Shown here: one piece after another, positions 8,605-17,879 of the stretch
Position numbering within the stretch: the stretch's first letter is position 1
Layout: each line of letters begins with the position of its first letter
From: Sphingopyxis macrogoltabida
GTDB taxonomy: Bacteria > Pseudomonadota > Alphaproteobacteria > Sphingomonadales > Sphingomonadaceae
Reading direction: 5' to 3'
Assembly (NCBI RefSeq): GCF_001307295.1
Contig: NZ_CP012700.1
Coordinates: forward strand, 3,413,001 to 3,477,000
Length of the DNA stretch: 64,000 nucleotides
Program-made: the position numbers and the translations under genes
Notes under the pieces: generated by a model
What the model saw: only the letters and a program-made list of their open reading frames with translations
Told to the model about the DNA's origin: nothing
Databases searched by the model: none

Positions 8605-8639
8605 CCCGTCTTCCGCCGAGGCGCATGGCGGAAGACGGG
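8605..8639. repeat. 13-bp perfect inverted repeat between adhC and purU
   Basis: CCCGTCTTCCGCC at 8605-8617 pairs perfectly with 8627-8639 over a 9-nt loop. On the minus-strand message it is followed by the purU ribosome site rather than a T-run, so it looks like an mRNA-stabilising or processing hairpin that could set different adhC and purU levels, not a full terminator. Confidence 0.65.
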
Positions 8640-8660
8640 CGTCGCGGGAAGGCGAAATCG

Positions 8661-9773
8661 TCAGAAAACGACGACGCTGCGAATGCTCTCGCCGGCATGC
8701 ATCAGGTCGAAGCCCTTGTTGATCTCTTCGAGCCCCATGACGTGGGTGATCATCGGGTCGATCTCGATCTTGCCGGTCATGTACATGTCGACGATCTTCG
8801 GCACGTCGGTGCGGCCCTTGGCGCCGCCGAACGCGGTGCCGCGCCAGTTGCGCCCGGTGACCAGCTGGAACGGGCGCGTCGCGATCTCCTTGCCCGCTTC
8901 GGCGACGCCGATGATGATTGAGGTACCCCAGCCGCGGTGGCAGGCTTCCAATGCAATGCGCATCACTTCGGTATTGCCCGTCGCGTCGAAGGTATAGTCC
9001 GCGCCGCCGTCGGTCATCGCGACGATCATCGCGACGACATCCTCGCGGCTCATGCCCTTCGAGTTAAGGAAGTCGGTCATGCCGAACTTGCGGCCCCATT
9101 CCTCGCGGTCGGGGTTGATGTCGACGCCGATGATCTTGTCCGCGCCGGCGAGCCGCGCGCCCTGGATCACGTTGAGCCCGATGCCGCCGAGCCCGAAGAC
9201 GACGACATTGTCGCCGACCTGGACCTTCGCGGTGTTGATGACTGCGCCGACGCCGGTGGTCACGCCGCAGCCGATGTAGCAGCTCGACTGGAACGGCGCG
9301 TCCTCACGGATCTTTGCAACCGCGATCTCGGGCAGCACGGTGAAGTTCGAAAAGGTCGAGCAGCCCATATAGTGGAAGATCGGCTGGCCGTTGTACGAAA
9401 AGCGCGTCGTGCCGTCGGGCATCAAGCCCTTGCCCTGCGTGGCGCGGATCGCGGTGCAGAGGTTGGTCTTGCCGCTGAGGCAGCTTTTGCACTGGCGGCA
9501 TTCGGGGGTGTAGAGCGGGATCACATGGTCGCCGGGCTTGACGCTGGTGACGCCCGCGCCGACTTCGCGCACGACGCCCGCGCCCTCATGCCCCAGCACG
9601 CTCGGAAAGATGCCCTCGCTGTCGAAGCCGTCGAGCGTGTACGCGTCGGTGTGGCAGATTCCCGTCGCCATAATCTCGACCAGCACCTCGCCCGCCTTCG
9701 GGCCTTCGAGGTCGAGTTCGACGATTTCGAGCGGCTTCTTCGCTTCGAACGCAACGGCGGCGCGGGTCTTCAT
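8661..9773 (-). CDS. adhC: S-(hydroxymethyl)glutathione dehydrogenase / class III alcohol dehydrogenase
   Basis: This is a 370-residue zinc alcohol dehydrogenase. It oxidises S-hydroxymethylglutathione, formed from formaldehyde and glutathione, to S-formylglutathione with NAD+. Visible marks: catalytic zinc ligands in [13 protein letters not shown] and GHEGAGVV, structural zinc cysteines in [15 protein letters not shown], the class III stretch [12 protein letters not shown], and the nucleotide fold [20 protein letters not shown] 9773 has an AGGAG site 7 nt upstream; the much longer open frame beyond it runs into the divergent regulator and is not coding. It is the first gene of the minus-strand C1 cluster. 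Confidence 0.96.
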   Translation of the reverse strand: MKTRAAVAFEAKKPLEIVELDLEGPKAGEVLVEIMATGICHTDAYTLDGFDSEGIFPSVLGHEGAGVVREVGAGVTSVKPGDHVIPLYTPECRQCKSCLSGKTNLCTAIRATQGKGLMPDGTTRFSYNGQPIFHYMGCSTFSNFTVLPEIAVAKIREDAPFQSSCYIGCGVTTGVGAVINTAKVQVGDNVVVFGLGGIGLNVIQGARLAGADKIIGVDINPDREEWGRKFGMTDFLNSKGMSREDVVAMIVAMTDGGADYTFDATGNTEVMRIALEACHRGWGTSIIIGVAEAGKEIATRPFQLVTGRNWRGTAFGGAKGRTDVPKIVDMYMTGKIEIDPMITHVMGLEEINKGFDLMHAGESIRSVVVF

Positions 9774-9867
9774 GGGGAGCACTCCTTGCGGATGGGGTTT
9801 GGCGAGAATTTGATTGTGCCCGCTGTACACCGATCCAAAGCGCGATAAAGGGGCCAATCGGCAATAT

Positions 9868-9889
9868 ATTATCCCAAAGGTGAGATAAT
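9868..9889. promoter_or_regulatory. Candidate LysR operator: ATTATC-N10-GATAAT
   Basis: A perfect 6-bp inverted repeat, ATTATC at 9868-9873 and GATAAT at 9884-9889, lies between adhC and the divergent LysR gene and overlaps the LysR ribosome site (AGGTGAG) and start. The T-N-A layout suits a LysR-type site and would allow autorepression. This is inferred from symmetry and position only. Confidence 0.45.
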
Positions 9890-10781
9890 GGGCGCATGGG
9901 AGGGCATCGACGAGATCGTCGCGATCGCCGACGCGGGCAGCTTCGTCGCCGCGGCGGCGCGGCTCGGCACCTCGACCTCGCACATCAGCCGCGCTGTGAT
10001 CCGCCTCGAAAACCGCATCGGCGCGCAGATCTTCGTGCGCACGACGCGCCGCGTCGTCCCCACCCCCGCGGGCCGCACGCTGATCGAGCAATTCCGCAGC
10101 CTCATCGCCGCGCGCAACGACGCGCTGTCGGCGGTCAGCGACGACGGCGCGCCGCGCGGTGAGGTGCGGATGACCTGCTCGATCGCGATGGGCGAACGTT
10201 TCGTCGCGCAGATCGCGCGCGACTATGCCTTCGCCTTTCCCGACGTGACGGTGACGCTCGAACTCACCAACCGCGTCGTCGATTTGCTCGCGGAGGGGTT
10301 CGACCTCGCGATCCGCACCGGCACGCTGCCGGACTCGGGGCTGGTCGCGACGCGCATCGCCTCGCGCAGCCTCCATCTCTGCGCCGCCCCCGCCTATCTC
10401 GCGCGCGCCGGAACCCCGACATCGATCGACGACCTCGCGCGCCACGAATGCCTGCTCGGCACCGCCCCCGCCTGGCATTTCCGCGCGCAGGGCAAGGAAA
10501 TCACCCACCGCCCCGCGGGCCGCTGGCGCTGCAACAGCGGCACCGCGGTCACCGAAGCAGCGCTCGCGGGCCACGGCGTCTGCCAGCTTCCCGATTTCTA
10601 TGTGATGCCGCATCTGCAAAGCGGCGCGCTCGTCTCGCTCCTCGACCCGCTCCGCCCGCAGGAGGAACCGATCTGGGCGGTCTATCCGCAGCGGCGGCAT
10701 TTGCTGCCGAAGGTGCGGCTGTTGATCGATAAGCTGCGCGAGGAATTGCCCGGTGCGTTGTCGCGGACTGGGGCGTCCTAA
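9888..10781 (+). CDS. LysR-family transcriptional regulator
   Basis: This is a 297-residue regulator. The winged helix-turn-helix is at residues about 5-65 ([37 protein letters not shown]). The substrate-binding domain is of the CrgA/PBP2 type ([25 protein letters not shown]). It is divergent from adhC across 114 nt, the usual arrangement for a regulator of the neighbouring cluster; control of formaldehyde detoxification is therefore likely but not shown. The AAAGGTGAG ribosome site is just upstream of ATG 9888. The stop shares one base with the next start (TAATG). Confidence 0.9.
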   Translation: MGAWEGIDEIVAIADAGSFVAAAARLGTSTSHISRAVIRLENRIGAQIFVRTTRRVVPTPAGRTLIEQFRSLIAARNDALSAVSDDGAPRGEVRMTCSIAMGERFVAQIARDYAFAFPDVTVTLELTNRVVDLLAEGFDLAIRTGTLPDSGLVATRIASRSLHLCAAPAYLARAGTPTSIDDLARHECLLGTAPAWHFRAQGKEITHRPAGRWRCNSGTAVTEAALAGHGVCQLPDFYVMPHLQSGALVSLLDPLRPQEEPIWAVYPQRRHLLPKVRLLIDKLREELPGALSRTGAS

Positions 10782-11437
10782 TGGGCGATTATATCTTGCA
10801 TACCGAAAACGGCGTCTGCAGGATGGAGCGAATGGAAAAGATACCCTGTAAGGACTGCGGCGCGCTGATATTGCCCGTTACTGCCGAGAACACAGGCGGC
10901 ATTTGCATGGCCTGCAAACAGGGCATTAGAGCGGATATCGAAAAATCCCGAGCTTACTATGCCTCATTACGGGAGTACGACCCCGTGCAAGAGCTTTGGA
11001 AATCTTTAGTAAAAAAATCGTCGAATGAGCCGAATCTTTCCACCCTTACGCCGGAAGAAAGACTATATTTCTCGGTCTGCCTTCTAGAAGGTGAGGTTTA
11101 TAATGGCGGCTTTGATCAGTATTTTTCAAACAGTTCCGGCAGATATTACAAAGACGCGATTTCCGGTTTGTCCGAGATAGGCGCTTACAATTCGCTCGAA
11201 ATCGCACAGAAGGCGTCCGACGTCTTTTTCGGAAAATCGCTTCCCCCGGAAGACCGAGCCGAACGCTGGGACATCATGAAAAAGGCCCGCCGATGGTCTT
11301 TCCTTCCCGCAAAACGCGAAGCGCTAATAGACGAGCTCGACAAAGCATTTTACGAAGATCCCGACAACTTGCTCGATCTCCTAACCGCATACGCCGAGGC
11401 CCATAATTTGACGCGACCATTCGAGAAGAAAAGTTAG
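10781..11437 (+). CDS. DUF4375 protein with N-terminal Cys4 zinc ribbon
   Basis: This is a 218-residue protein. Residues about 23-46 carry two cysteine pairs (CKDCG and CMAC, 19 residues apart) typical of a zinc ribbon. The C-terminal domain has the DUF4375 (DMP19-like) signature [19 protein letters not shown]. The function of the family is unknown. The DNA is clearly richer in A and T than its neighbours, with runs such as GTAAAAAAATCG, and codon use differs, which suggests recent transfer. ATG 10781 overlaps the LysR stop; an in-frame ATG at 10823, just before the zinc ribbon, is a possible true start. Confidence 0.8.
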   Translation: MGDYILHTENGVCRMERMEKIPCKDCGALILPVTAENTGGICMACKQGIRADIEKSRAYYASLREYDPVQELWKSLVKKSSNEPNLSTLTPEERLYFSVCLLEGEVYNGGFDQYFSNSSGRYYKDAISGLSEIGAYNSLEIAQKASDVFFGKSLPPEDRAERWDIMKKARRWSFLPAKREALIDELDKAFYEDPDNLLDLLTAYAEAHNLTRPFEKKS

Positions 11438-11489
11438 AAACTCAATTTCGCTTGCCGGGCCATGCGTACAGGCGGCCACAATTCTACGT

Positions 11490-12869
11490 TCAACACTCCA
11501 CCACGCTAACCGCCAGCCCGCCCTTCGACGTTTCCTTATATTTATCGCGCATGTCGCGGCCCGTTTGCAGCATCGTCGCGATCACCGTGTCGAGGCTGAC
11601 GACATGCGTGCCGTCGCCGATCATCGCGATGCGGCTAGCATCGATCGCCTTGATCGCGCCCATCGCGTTGCGCTCGATGCACGGGATCTGCACCAGCCCG
11701 CCAATGGGATCGCAGGTGAGGCCGAGGTTATGCTCCATGCCGATCTCGGCGGCATTCTCGACCTGCGCATTGGTGCCGCCGAGCGCGGCGGTCAGCCCCG
11801 CCGCCGCCATCGAACAGGCGACGCCGACTTCGCCCTGGCAGCCGACCTCGGCGCCCGAGATGCTGGCGTTGCGCTTATACAAGGCGCCGACCGCCCCCGC
11901 CGCGAGCAGGAAAGTGCGCACCCCGGCGGCGTCGCCGCGATAGCCGCGGCGGTAGAAGCGGATCACCGCAGGGATGATCCCTGCCGCGCCGTTGGTCGGT
12001 GCGGTGACGACCTTGCCGCCCGCGGCATTTTCCTCGTTCACCGCCATCGCCCACAGGTTGATCCAGTCCATCATCGCGAGCGGGTCGATCAGATTGGTTT
12101 CGTGGCGGCTCCGGATATCGTCGGCGATCTGCGGCGCGCGGCGCCTGACCTTGAGGCCTCCCGGCAGAATCCCGGTGCTGCAACAGCCGGCGTCGATCGA
12201 GGCGTCCATCGCCGCCGCGATCGCGTCGAGCCCGGCGTTCACCTCGTCGAGGCTGCGGTGCGCGAGTTCATTCTCGAGCATCATCTCGGCGAAGCTCTTG
12301 CCCGATGCCGCGCCCATTTCCATGAGGTCGGCGCCCGAGGTGAAGGCGAAGGGCAGCTCGACCTCGTCCTCGGCGCCGCGGCTGTTGCGCCCCGCCTCGT
12401 CCTCGTCGACGACGAAGCCGCCACCGATCGAGAAATACATGCGTTTCGCCAGGATTTCGCCGTCGCTATCGCGGGCGGTGAAGCTCAAGGCATTGCTGTG
12501 GAACGGCTGGCGCTGGCGCATCTGGAAATGCAGGTCGCGCTTCGGCTGGAAGCGCACGCGCTGGCGCCCGAGCAGATAGAGAAAGCCCTCGCTCTCGGCA
12601 CGGTCCCAATGCGCCTTGATCGCGGCAAGGCTGGTCGAGGCGGGGATTTCGCCCGCCAGCCCCGCGACCACCGCGGTGTCGGCGGCGTGCCCCTTCCCCG
12701 TCAGCGCGAGCGACCCGTAAAGGTCGGCCTCGACATGCACGGTCTTCGTGAGCAGCGCCTGCTCGTCGAGCCAGACGGTGAAACGCCGCGCCGCGACCAT
12801 CGGCCCGACCGTATGCGAGCTGGAGGGACCGACACCGATTTTGAAGAGTTCGAACAGGCTGATCGTCAT
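11490..12869 (-). CDS. sdaA: L-serine ammonia-lyase (iron-sulfur, single-chain)
   Basis: This is a 459-residue enzyme that converts L-serine to pyruvate and ammonia. The N-terminal beta domain has [13 protein letters not shown]. The alpha domain has the cysteines expected for the labile 4Fe-4S cluster in [12 protein letters not shown] and [18 protein letters not shown], with [13 protein letters not shown] and [11 protein letters not shown] as further family motifs. The length fits the single-chain proteobacterial type. It stands alone on the minus strand between the DUF4375 gene and sodB. Confidence 0.95.
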   Translation of the reverse strand: MTISLFELFKIGVGPSSSHTVGPMVAARRFTVWLDEQALLTKTVHVEADLYGSLALTGKGHAADTAVVAGLAGEIPASTSLAAIKAHWDRAESEGFLYLLGRQRVRFQPKRDLHFQMRQRQPFHSNALSFTARDSDGEILAKRMYFSIGGGFVVDEDEAGRNSRGAEDEVELPFAFTSGADLMEMGAASGKSFAEMMLENELAHRSLDEVNAGLDAIAAAMDASIDAGCCSTGILPGGLKVRRRAPQIADDIRSRHETNLIDPLAMMDWINLWAMAVNEENAAGGKVVTAPTNGAAGIIPAVIRFYRRGYRGDAAGVRTFLLAAGAVGALYKRNASISGAEVGCQGEVGVACSMAAAGLTAALGGTNAQVENAAEIGMEHNLGLTCDPIGGLVQIPCIERNAMGAIKAIDASRIAMIGDGTHVVSLDTVIATMLQTGRDMRDKYKETSKGGLAVSVVEC

Positions 12870-12936
12870 GCCGGCCCTATAGGCGGATCGCGACCATCGG
12901 GATAGGCCGCGCGGGCCAATTTTCGTTACGGCATAG

Positions 12937-13014
12937 CGTCATCCCGGCGAAGGCCGGGATCTCGACCGCGCGTCACTACGCAACGATGAGATCCCGGCCT
13001 TCGCCGGGATGACG
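12937..13014. repeat. 27-bp perfect inverted repeat (CGTCATCCCGG family)
   Basis: The left arm 12937-12963 is the exact reverse complement of 12988-13014, with a 24-nt loop. It lies just downstream of the sodB stop on the minus strand and could act as its terminator. It shares its outer CGTCATCCCGG with copies at 13785, 28605 and 55059. Confidence 0.9.
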
Positions 13015-13026
13015 ACTATTCAATAC

Positions 13027-13641
13027 TTAAGCCGGATAGGTCCAGGTGGTGTCGCGCGCGAAATTTTCCGCGGCGAAATCCCAGTTCAGCAATTCGTCGA
13101 CCACCGCGTCGACATAGGCCGGACGCAGGTTCTTGCGGTCGATATAATAGGCATGCTCCCACACGTCGATGACGACGAGCGGCTTGATGCCCGCGGTCAG
13201 TTCGGTGCCCGCATCGTGCGTGTCGGTGACCGACAGCGTGCCGTCGCGCGAGACGAGCCACGCCCAGCCCGAGGCGAAATGGTTGACCGCAGTTTCCTTG
13301 AGTTTCTTCTTGAGCTCGTCGAGCGAACCGAAATCGCGGTCGATCGCGGCGGCAAGGTCGCCCGCGGGCGCGGTCTTCGACGGGCTCAGGCTTTCCCAAT
13401 AGAAAGCATGGTTCCAAGACTGCGCCGCATTGTTGAACAGGCCCTTGTTGCCCGACCCTTCGGCGTGGTGCACGATCTCCTCGAGCGGCTTGTCGGCGAG
13501 GTCGGTGCCTTCGATCGCGGCATTAACCTTGTCGACATAGGCCTTGTGATGCTTGCCATGATGCGTCGCCAGCGTGTCGGCCGAAATATGCGGCTCCAGC
13601 GCGTCCTGAGCATAGGGGAGAGGAGGATGGGCGATCGTCAT
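13027..13641 (-). CDS. sodB: Iron superoxide dismutase
   Basis: This is a 204-residue enzyme that dismutes superoxide in the cytosol. Metal ligands are His27 in THHGKHH, the His of NNAAQSWNHAFYW, and Asp and His in DVWEHAYYID. The NNAAQSWNHAFYW stretch is typical of iron enzymes. ATG 13641 is preferred over the in-frame ATG at 13653 because the latter overlaps the GGAG ribosome site that serves 13641 at a 6-nt spacing. No signal peptide. The gene is single, flanked on both sides by long inverted repeats. Confidence 0.94.
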   Translation of the reverse strand: MTIAHPPLPYAQDALEPHISADTLATHHGKHHKAYVDKVNAAIEGTDLADKPLEEIVHHAEGSGNKGLFNNAAQSWNHAFYWESLSPSKTAPAGDLAAAIDRDFGSLDELKKKLKETAVNHFASGWAWLVSRDGTLSVTDTHDAGTELTAGIKPLVVIDVWEHAYYIDRKNLRPAYVDAVVDELLNWDFAAENFARDTTWTYPA

Positions 13642-13784
13642 GACAGTCTCCATTTTGTTTTTGAGGGGTTTGCGGCGTTAAACTCGGGATCGCCTAGCCG
13701 GGTTGCAAGGTCGTGACGCGGAATTTTTCTTTGGATAACCGATAGCTTTGCCATTTATTCGCCTCCGCCGACGCAAACCCCCTT

Positions 13785-13861
13785 CGTCATCCCGGACTTG
13801 ATCCGGGATCCATTTGCGCAACGCTGGTTTGAATGGATCCCGGATCAAGTCCGGGATGACG
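13785..13861. repeat. 30-bp perfect inverted repeat (CGTCATCCCGG family)
   Basis: Arms 13785-13814 and 13832-13861 are exact reverse complements around a 17-nt loop. It sits between the 5' end of sodB and the 3' end of the DNA ligase gene and may terminate the repair operon. The arm sequence (ACTTGATCC core) is shared with the copy at 55059. Confidence 0.9.
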
Positions 13862-13873
13862 AGGCAAAAGAGG

Positions 13874-15442
13874 CTATGTCACCATCGCCTGCAGCGTCGC
13901 GATCCGGTCGGCCTCTTCGGCGGGCTTGTCGCGGCGGATGCGCGCGATGCGCGGAAAGCGCATCGCGAGCCCCGATTTGTGGCGCTTCGATGCGTGGATC
14001 GAATCGAAGGCAACCTCGAGCACCAGCGACTTTTCGACCTCGCGCACCGGGCCGAAGCGATTGAGGGTATTGTCGCGGACGAACTTGTCGAGCCACTTCA
14101 ATTCCTCGTCGGTGAAGCCCGAATAGGCCTTTCCCACCGGCAGCAATTCGCCCGCGTCCGACCAGCAGCCGAAGGTATAATCCGAATAGAAGCTGGCGCG
14201 GCGTCCATTGCCGCGCTGCGCATACATCATCACGCAGTCGGCGATCAGCGGGTCGCGCTTCCACTTGTACCACAGCCCGGCGCGGCGCCCGGCCACATAA
14301 GGCGCGTCGCGCCGCTTGAGCATCACCCCCTCGATCGCCGCATCGCGCGCGCCGGCGCGGCGTTCGGCGAGGTCGTCGAAGTCTTTCGCCTCGATCACCT
14401 GCGAGAGGTCGAAATGGCTGGTCGCAAGGCGCGGGACGAAGGCCTCCAATTGCCGCCGCCGCTCGGTCCACGGCAGGCCGCGCAAATCGTCGCCATCGAC
14501 GCCGAGCAGGTCATAGACGCGCACGAAGGCAGGGTAATCGGCGAGCATCTTTTTCGACACCGTCTTGCGCCCGAGCCTTTGCTGGAGCGCGTTGAAGCTG
14601 GCGGCTTCGCCGCCCTGCACCTCGCCGCGCACGAGCAATTCGCCGTCGATCACGGCATCCTGATCGAAGGCAGCGACCAGTTCGGGGAACGCCCCGCTGA
14701 TCTCCTCGCCGCCGCGGCTATAGATTCGCGTCTCGCCGCCGCCATGGACGATCTGGACGCGGATGCCGTCCCATTTCCACTCGACGGCATAGTCGTTGAG
14801 GTCCACACTCTGGTCTTCGAGCGGATGCGCGAGCATGAAGGGGCGGAAGAAGGCGACATCGGCGAGGTCGGGCCGCTCCGCCCTTCCCTCGCCCCACTCG
14901 AACAGCGGCGCATAGGGCGGCGGGATTGCGTGCCATAGTTCCTCGACATCGTCGACGGGCACATCGAACGCCTGCGCGAACGCCTGTTTGGCGAGCCGCG
15001 CCGACACCCCGACGCGCATGCCGCCGAGCGCGAGCTTGAGCAAAGCATAGCGCCCGTCGGCATCAAGCCGGTCGAGCAAGGATGCGACGACCGCGGGCGC
15101 ATCGCTGCGGCTGGTCGCCGCGAGCGCGTCGACCGCTTCCGACACGCTGAGGTCAGCCTTCTTCCCGGGCCCGTCGGGCCAGAGCAGCGCCGCCGTCTCG
15201 GCAGTGTCGCCGACGAAATGGCGCGACAGGCGGAACAGTTCCTCGTCGACCCGCGTCGCGAGAAGCGCCCGCACCGTCCCCGCCTTCACCGCCGGAAAAT
15301 CGAGACTCTCAGTCAGTGCCGCGATCGCCCAGCCGCGGTCGGGATCGGGGGTGTGACGCAGATAATCGACGATCAGCGCGAGCTTGCTGTTGCGCGAGCG
15401 CGTATAGATCAGCCGGTCGATCAGGGCCGCGAAGCGCTTCAC
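13874..15442 (-). CDS. ATP-dependent DNA ligase, PP_1105 family
   Basis: This is a 522-residue ligase and the last gene of a four-gene overlapping operon. Residues about 1-205 form the N-terminal DNA-binding domain. Motif I is EWKWDGIR with the adenylated Lys223. Later motifs include DGELLV, the EGVMLKRRDAPY stretch and YKWKRDP before an OB domain ending in FPRIARIRRDK. It seals nicks using ATP, unlike the NAD-dependent LigA that replicates the chromosome. The family is known to travel with a ligase-associated exonuclease, here directly upstream. The start is GTG 15442, overlapping the exonuclease stop (GTGA), so translation is coupled. Cytosolic DNA repair is the inferred role. Confidence 0.93.
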   Translation of the reverse strand: MKRFAALIDRLIYTRSRNSKLALIVDYLRHTPDPDRGWAIAALTESLDFPAVKAGTVRALLATRVDEELFRLSRHFVGDTAETAALLWPDGPGKKADLSVSEAVDALAATSRSDAPAVVASLLDRLDADGRYALLKLALGGMRVGVSARLAKQAFAQAFDVPVDDVEELWHAIPPPYAPLFEWGEGRAERPDLADVAFFRPFMLAHPLEDQSVDLNDYAVEWKWDGIRVQIVHGGGETRIYSRGGEEISGAFPELVAAFDQDAVIDGELLVRGEVQGGEAASFNALQQRLGRKTVSKKMLADYPAFVRVYDLLGVDGDDLRGLPWTERRRQLEAFVPRLATSHFDLSQVIEAKDFDDLAERRAGARDAAIEGVMLKRRDAPYVAGRRAGLWYKWKRDPLIADCVMMYAQRGNGRRASFYSDYTFGCWSDAGELLPVGKAYSGFTDEELKWLDKFVRDNTLNRFGPVREVEKSLVLEVAFDSIHASKRHKSGLAMRFPRIARIRRDKPAEEADRIATLQAMVT

Positions 15443-16452
15443 ACCTCTTCCTCCAGATCGCGGCCGACAAGGTGGAGCGCGCGCGCCTTGCGCTGGGCGA
15501 GTTCGCACCAGCGCAGCAGGCCGTCCTCGCTGCCGTGAGTGATCCAGCTCTCCTTCGGGTTCACCTCCTCGATCGTCGCGGTCAGTTCGTCCCAGTCGGC
15601 GTGGTCCGAAATGACGAGCGGCAGTTCGACCATCCGCTGCCGCGCGCGCTGGCGGACGCGCATCCAGCCCGATGCCATTGCCGTCACCGGATCGGGCAGC
15701 CGCCGCGACCAGCGGTCGTTCAGCGCGGAGGGCGGCGCGAGGACGATCTGCCCTGCCATCTCGGCCTTATCGGTTTCCGAAACCAGCCGCAGTTCGCCGA
15801 GGTCGACGCCGTGCACCGCATAAAGCTGACACATCTTTTCGAGTGCGCCGTGGATATAGATCGGCGCATCCCACCCCGCGCCGCGCAGTTCGGCAATCAC
15901 GCGCTGCGCCTTGCCCAGCGCATAGGCGCCGACGAGCACCGAACGGTCAGGCTCGGCGCGCACCGCGCCGATCAGCTTGGCGATCTCGTCCGACGTTGGC
16001 GGGTGGCGAAACACCGGCAGGCCGAAAGTCGCCTCGGTGACGAAGATGTCGCACGGCACGACCTCGAAGGGCGCGCAGGTCGGATCGGGCCGCCGTTTAT
16101 AGTCGCCGGTGACGACGATCCGTTCGCCCGCATATTCCATCAAGATCTGCGCGCTGCCGAGCACATGTCCCGCGGGATGAAAGCTGAAGCGCACCCCTCC
16201 GCGCTCGAAGCCGTCGCCATAGTCATACGCCTGATTATGACTCGCCTCGGCATCGACACCATAGCGCAGCGCCATGATCGCCAGCGTCTCGGGCGTGGCG
16301 AACACCGCGCCATGGCCGCTGCGCGCATGGTCGGCGTGACCGTGGGTCACCGCGGCGCGCGCGACGGGGCGCGAGGGGTCGATCCACAGGTCGGCGGGCT
16401 TGACGTAGATGCCGCCGGGATGCGGCTCGATCCAGGTCTTCGCCTTTGCCAT
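15439..16452 (-). CDS. Ligase-associated exonuclease (metallo-beta-lactamase/beta-CASP fold)
   Basis: This is a 337-residue nuclease of the type annotated as DNA ligase-associated exonuclease. The metal motif HGHADH is at residues 37-42, with further ligands in HPAGHVLGS and VTGDYK. DIFVTEATFGLP and a C-terminal SDHADWDEL and VTHGSED-like segment (ITHGSED) complete the beta-CASP pattern also seen in SNM1/Artemis nucleases. It probably trims DNA ends or crosslinks before ligation. Its ATG overlaps the stop of the UdgX gene by one base (TGATG), and its own stop overlaps the ligase start. The helicase and phosphoesterase that often accompany this pair are not adjacent here. Confidence 0.92.
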   Translation of the reverse strand: MAKAKTWIEPHPGGIYVKPADLWIDPSRPVARAAVTHGHADHARSGHGAVFATPETLAIMALRYGVDAEASHNQAYDYGDGFERGGVRFSFHPAGHVLGSAQILMEYAGERIVVTGDYKRRPDPTCAPFEVVPCDIFVTEATFGLPVFRHPPTSDEIAKLIGAVRAEPDRSVLVGAYALGKAQRVIAELRGAGWDAPIYIHGALEKMCQLYAVHGVDLGELRLVSETDKAEMAGQIVLAPPSALNDRWSRRLPDPVTAMASGWMRVRQRARQRMVELPLVISDHADWDELTATIEEVNPKESWITHGSEDGLLRWCELAQRKARALHLVGRDLEEEV

Positions 16453-17879
16453 CAGGCCGCGAGTTTCCGCGCCAGCGCCAGATCGGCAACGAACATCTCG
16501 CGTTCCTCGGCGGCGCGCGCGCGGTCGGGCAGGCGCAGCAGGAAGGAGGGATGGATCGTTGCAATCAGCTTCGTGCCCCCGGCCAGTTCGTGCACCGCAC
16601 CGCGCATCGCCTTGATGCTCGCGCTCTTGCCCGTCACCCCCCGCAGCGCGCTCGCACCCAAAGTGACGATCAGGTCGGGTTGTACCAGCGCGCGCTCCTT
16701 GTCGAGCCACCAGCGACAGATATCGATTTCGCCCGTCGTCGGGTTCTGGTGCAGGCGCCGCTTGCCGCGCGGCTCGAACTTGAAATGCTTGACCGCATTG
16801 GTCAGGAACAATCGCGTGCGGTCGATCCCCGCTTCTTCCAGCGCCTCGTTCAGCACCAGCCCCGCCGGCCCCACGAAGGGCCGCCCCTGCAGATCCTCCT
16901 GATCGCCCGGCTGTTCGCCGACGAGCATGATGCGCGCCGTCTGTGGCCCCTCGCCCGCCACGCCCTGCGTCGCGTTGCAATAGAGCGGACAGCGCGTGCA
17001 GCGATCGACCGCGCGCGCGACGTCGTCCAGCGTCTTCACATCGTCGTCGAGGAGCAATTCTTCGGGCACGCGCGTCCGCCATTTGTCGGTCAGGGGGTTC
17101 GCCAAGGAAACGGCGGCCTCGCGCATGCGTTCCACCCGCGCTTCGGCGCCCGCGAGCAGCGGCGCGATATCCTGCGCTTCGGGCAGGTTTTTCCAGTATT
17201 TCTTCGGCATCTCGGCGCGCATCGCATCGATCTTCACCCGCGCCGGATTGAAGATGGCGCCATAATAGGTGCGCCACTGGTCTTCGACGACATCGCTGTC
17301 GGGCACCTCGTCCCTCGTCCCGCCGGGGCCATAGCTCAGCTTTTCGCCGTGCCAGATCGCCCGCGCATCGGGGGTCAGGATCGCCCAGTCCATCCCGTAA
17401 AAGCGGCGCTGAAAGAAAGGCGCGGTGAGGCGCAAGATGCGATGCGACGGTTCGAACCACGCCGCAAAGCTTTCGCGGCCCGCTTCTTCGCCGAGCCGCC
17501 GGAAGCGGACGAAGGCATGCATCTTGTGGACGTCGCGGCGGATCGCCTTGTCGGCGCCCCGCAGCCAGGCGACCTCGGCGTCGGTCGTGCGCGCGAGCAA
17601 TTGCCGGTCGTGCAGCGCGCGCCAGACAAGCCGGTAAAGCCGCGCCGGCACCTCGGGATCACGGTAACAGATGACGCGTTCGGCGATCTCGACCAGCGCG
17701 CGCGGCAGGCTGAGCCGGCCCGCGGGCGCCGCCGCAACCGCATCGCCGAACAGCGACGCGCCCTCCGCGCTGCCGCGCCAGCTTACCTCGTCCGGCGCCA
17801 CGCCGCCTGCGAGCAGCCCGCGCGCCGCGCGCCGCCATTCGGCGAAATCGCCCGGCTCCGTCAGGACCACTTCCCTCAC
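16452..17879 (-). CDS. DUF4130 domain fused to UdgX-type uracil-DNA glycosylase
   Basis: This is a 475-residue fusion. The N-terminal half (about 1-250) matches the DUF4130 family of probable DNA-metabolism proteins (RDVHKMHAFVRFRR, then WAILTPD). The C-terminal half is a uracil-DNA glycosylase: iron-sulfur cysteines in DRCTRCPLYCNATQ, the active-site motif GEQPGDQED, GRPFVGPAG, the UdgX loop GKRRLHQ, and IHPSFLL. In UdgX the loop His bonds covalently to the uracil-site sugar; that His is kept here, with Leu for the more common Ile. The start is GTG 17879, overlapping the radical SAM stop. Role: recognising uracil or another changed base, working with the upstream radical SAM protein. Confidence 0.92.
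   Translation of the reverse strand: MREVVLTEPGDFAEWRRAARGLLAGGVAPDEVSWRGSAEGASLFGDAVAAAPAGRLSLPRALVEIAERVICYRDPEVPARLYRLVWRALHDRQLLARTTDAEVAWLRGADKAIRRDVHKMHAFVRFRRLGEEAGRESFAAWFEPSHRILRLTAPFFQRRFYGMDWAILTPDARAIWHGEKLSYGPGGTRDEVPDSDVVEDQWRTYYGAIFNPARVKIDAMRAEMPKKYWKNLPEAQDIAPLLAGAEARVERMREAAVSLANPLTDKWRTRVPEELLLDDDVKTLDDVARAVDRCTRCPLYCNATQGVAGEGPQTARIMLVGEQPGDQEDLQGRPFVGPAGLVLNEALEEAGIDRTRLFLTNAVKHFKFEPRGKRRLHQNPTTGEIDICRWWLDKERALVQPDLIVTLGASALRGVTGKSASIKAMRGAVHELAGGTKLIATIHPSFLLRLPDRARAAEEREMFVADLALARKLAA

Noticed and set aside
8661..10700. Extended adhC reading frame starting at 10700
   Set aside because: The extra 300 codons lie antisense to the LysR gene and lack similarity. AdhC has its own ATG and AGGAG site at 9773.
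10781..11437. Genomic island or prophage around the AT-rich DUF4375 gene
   Set aside because: Only one gene is atypical. No integrase, tRNA, att repeat or phage gene is near.
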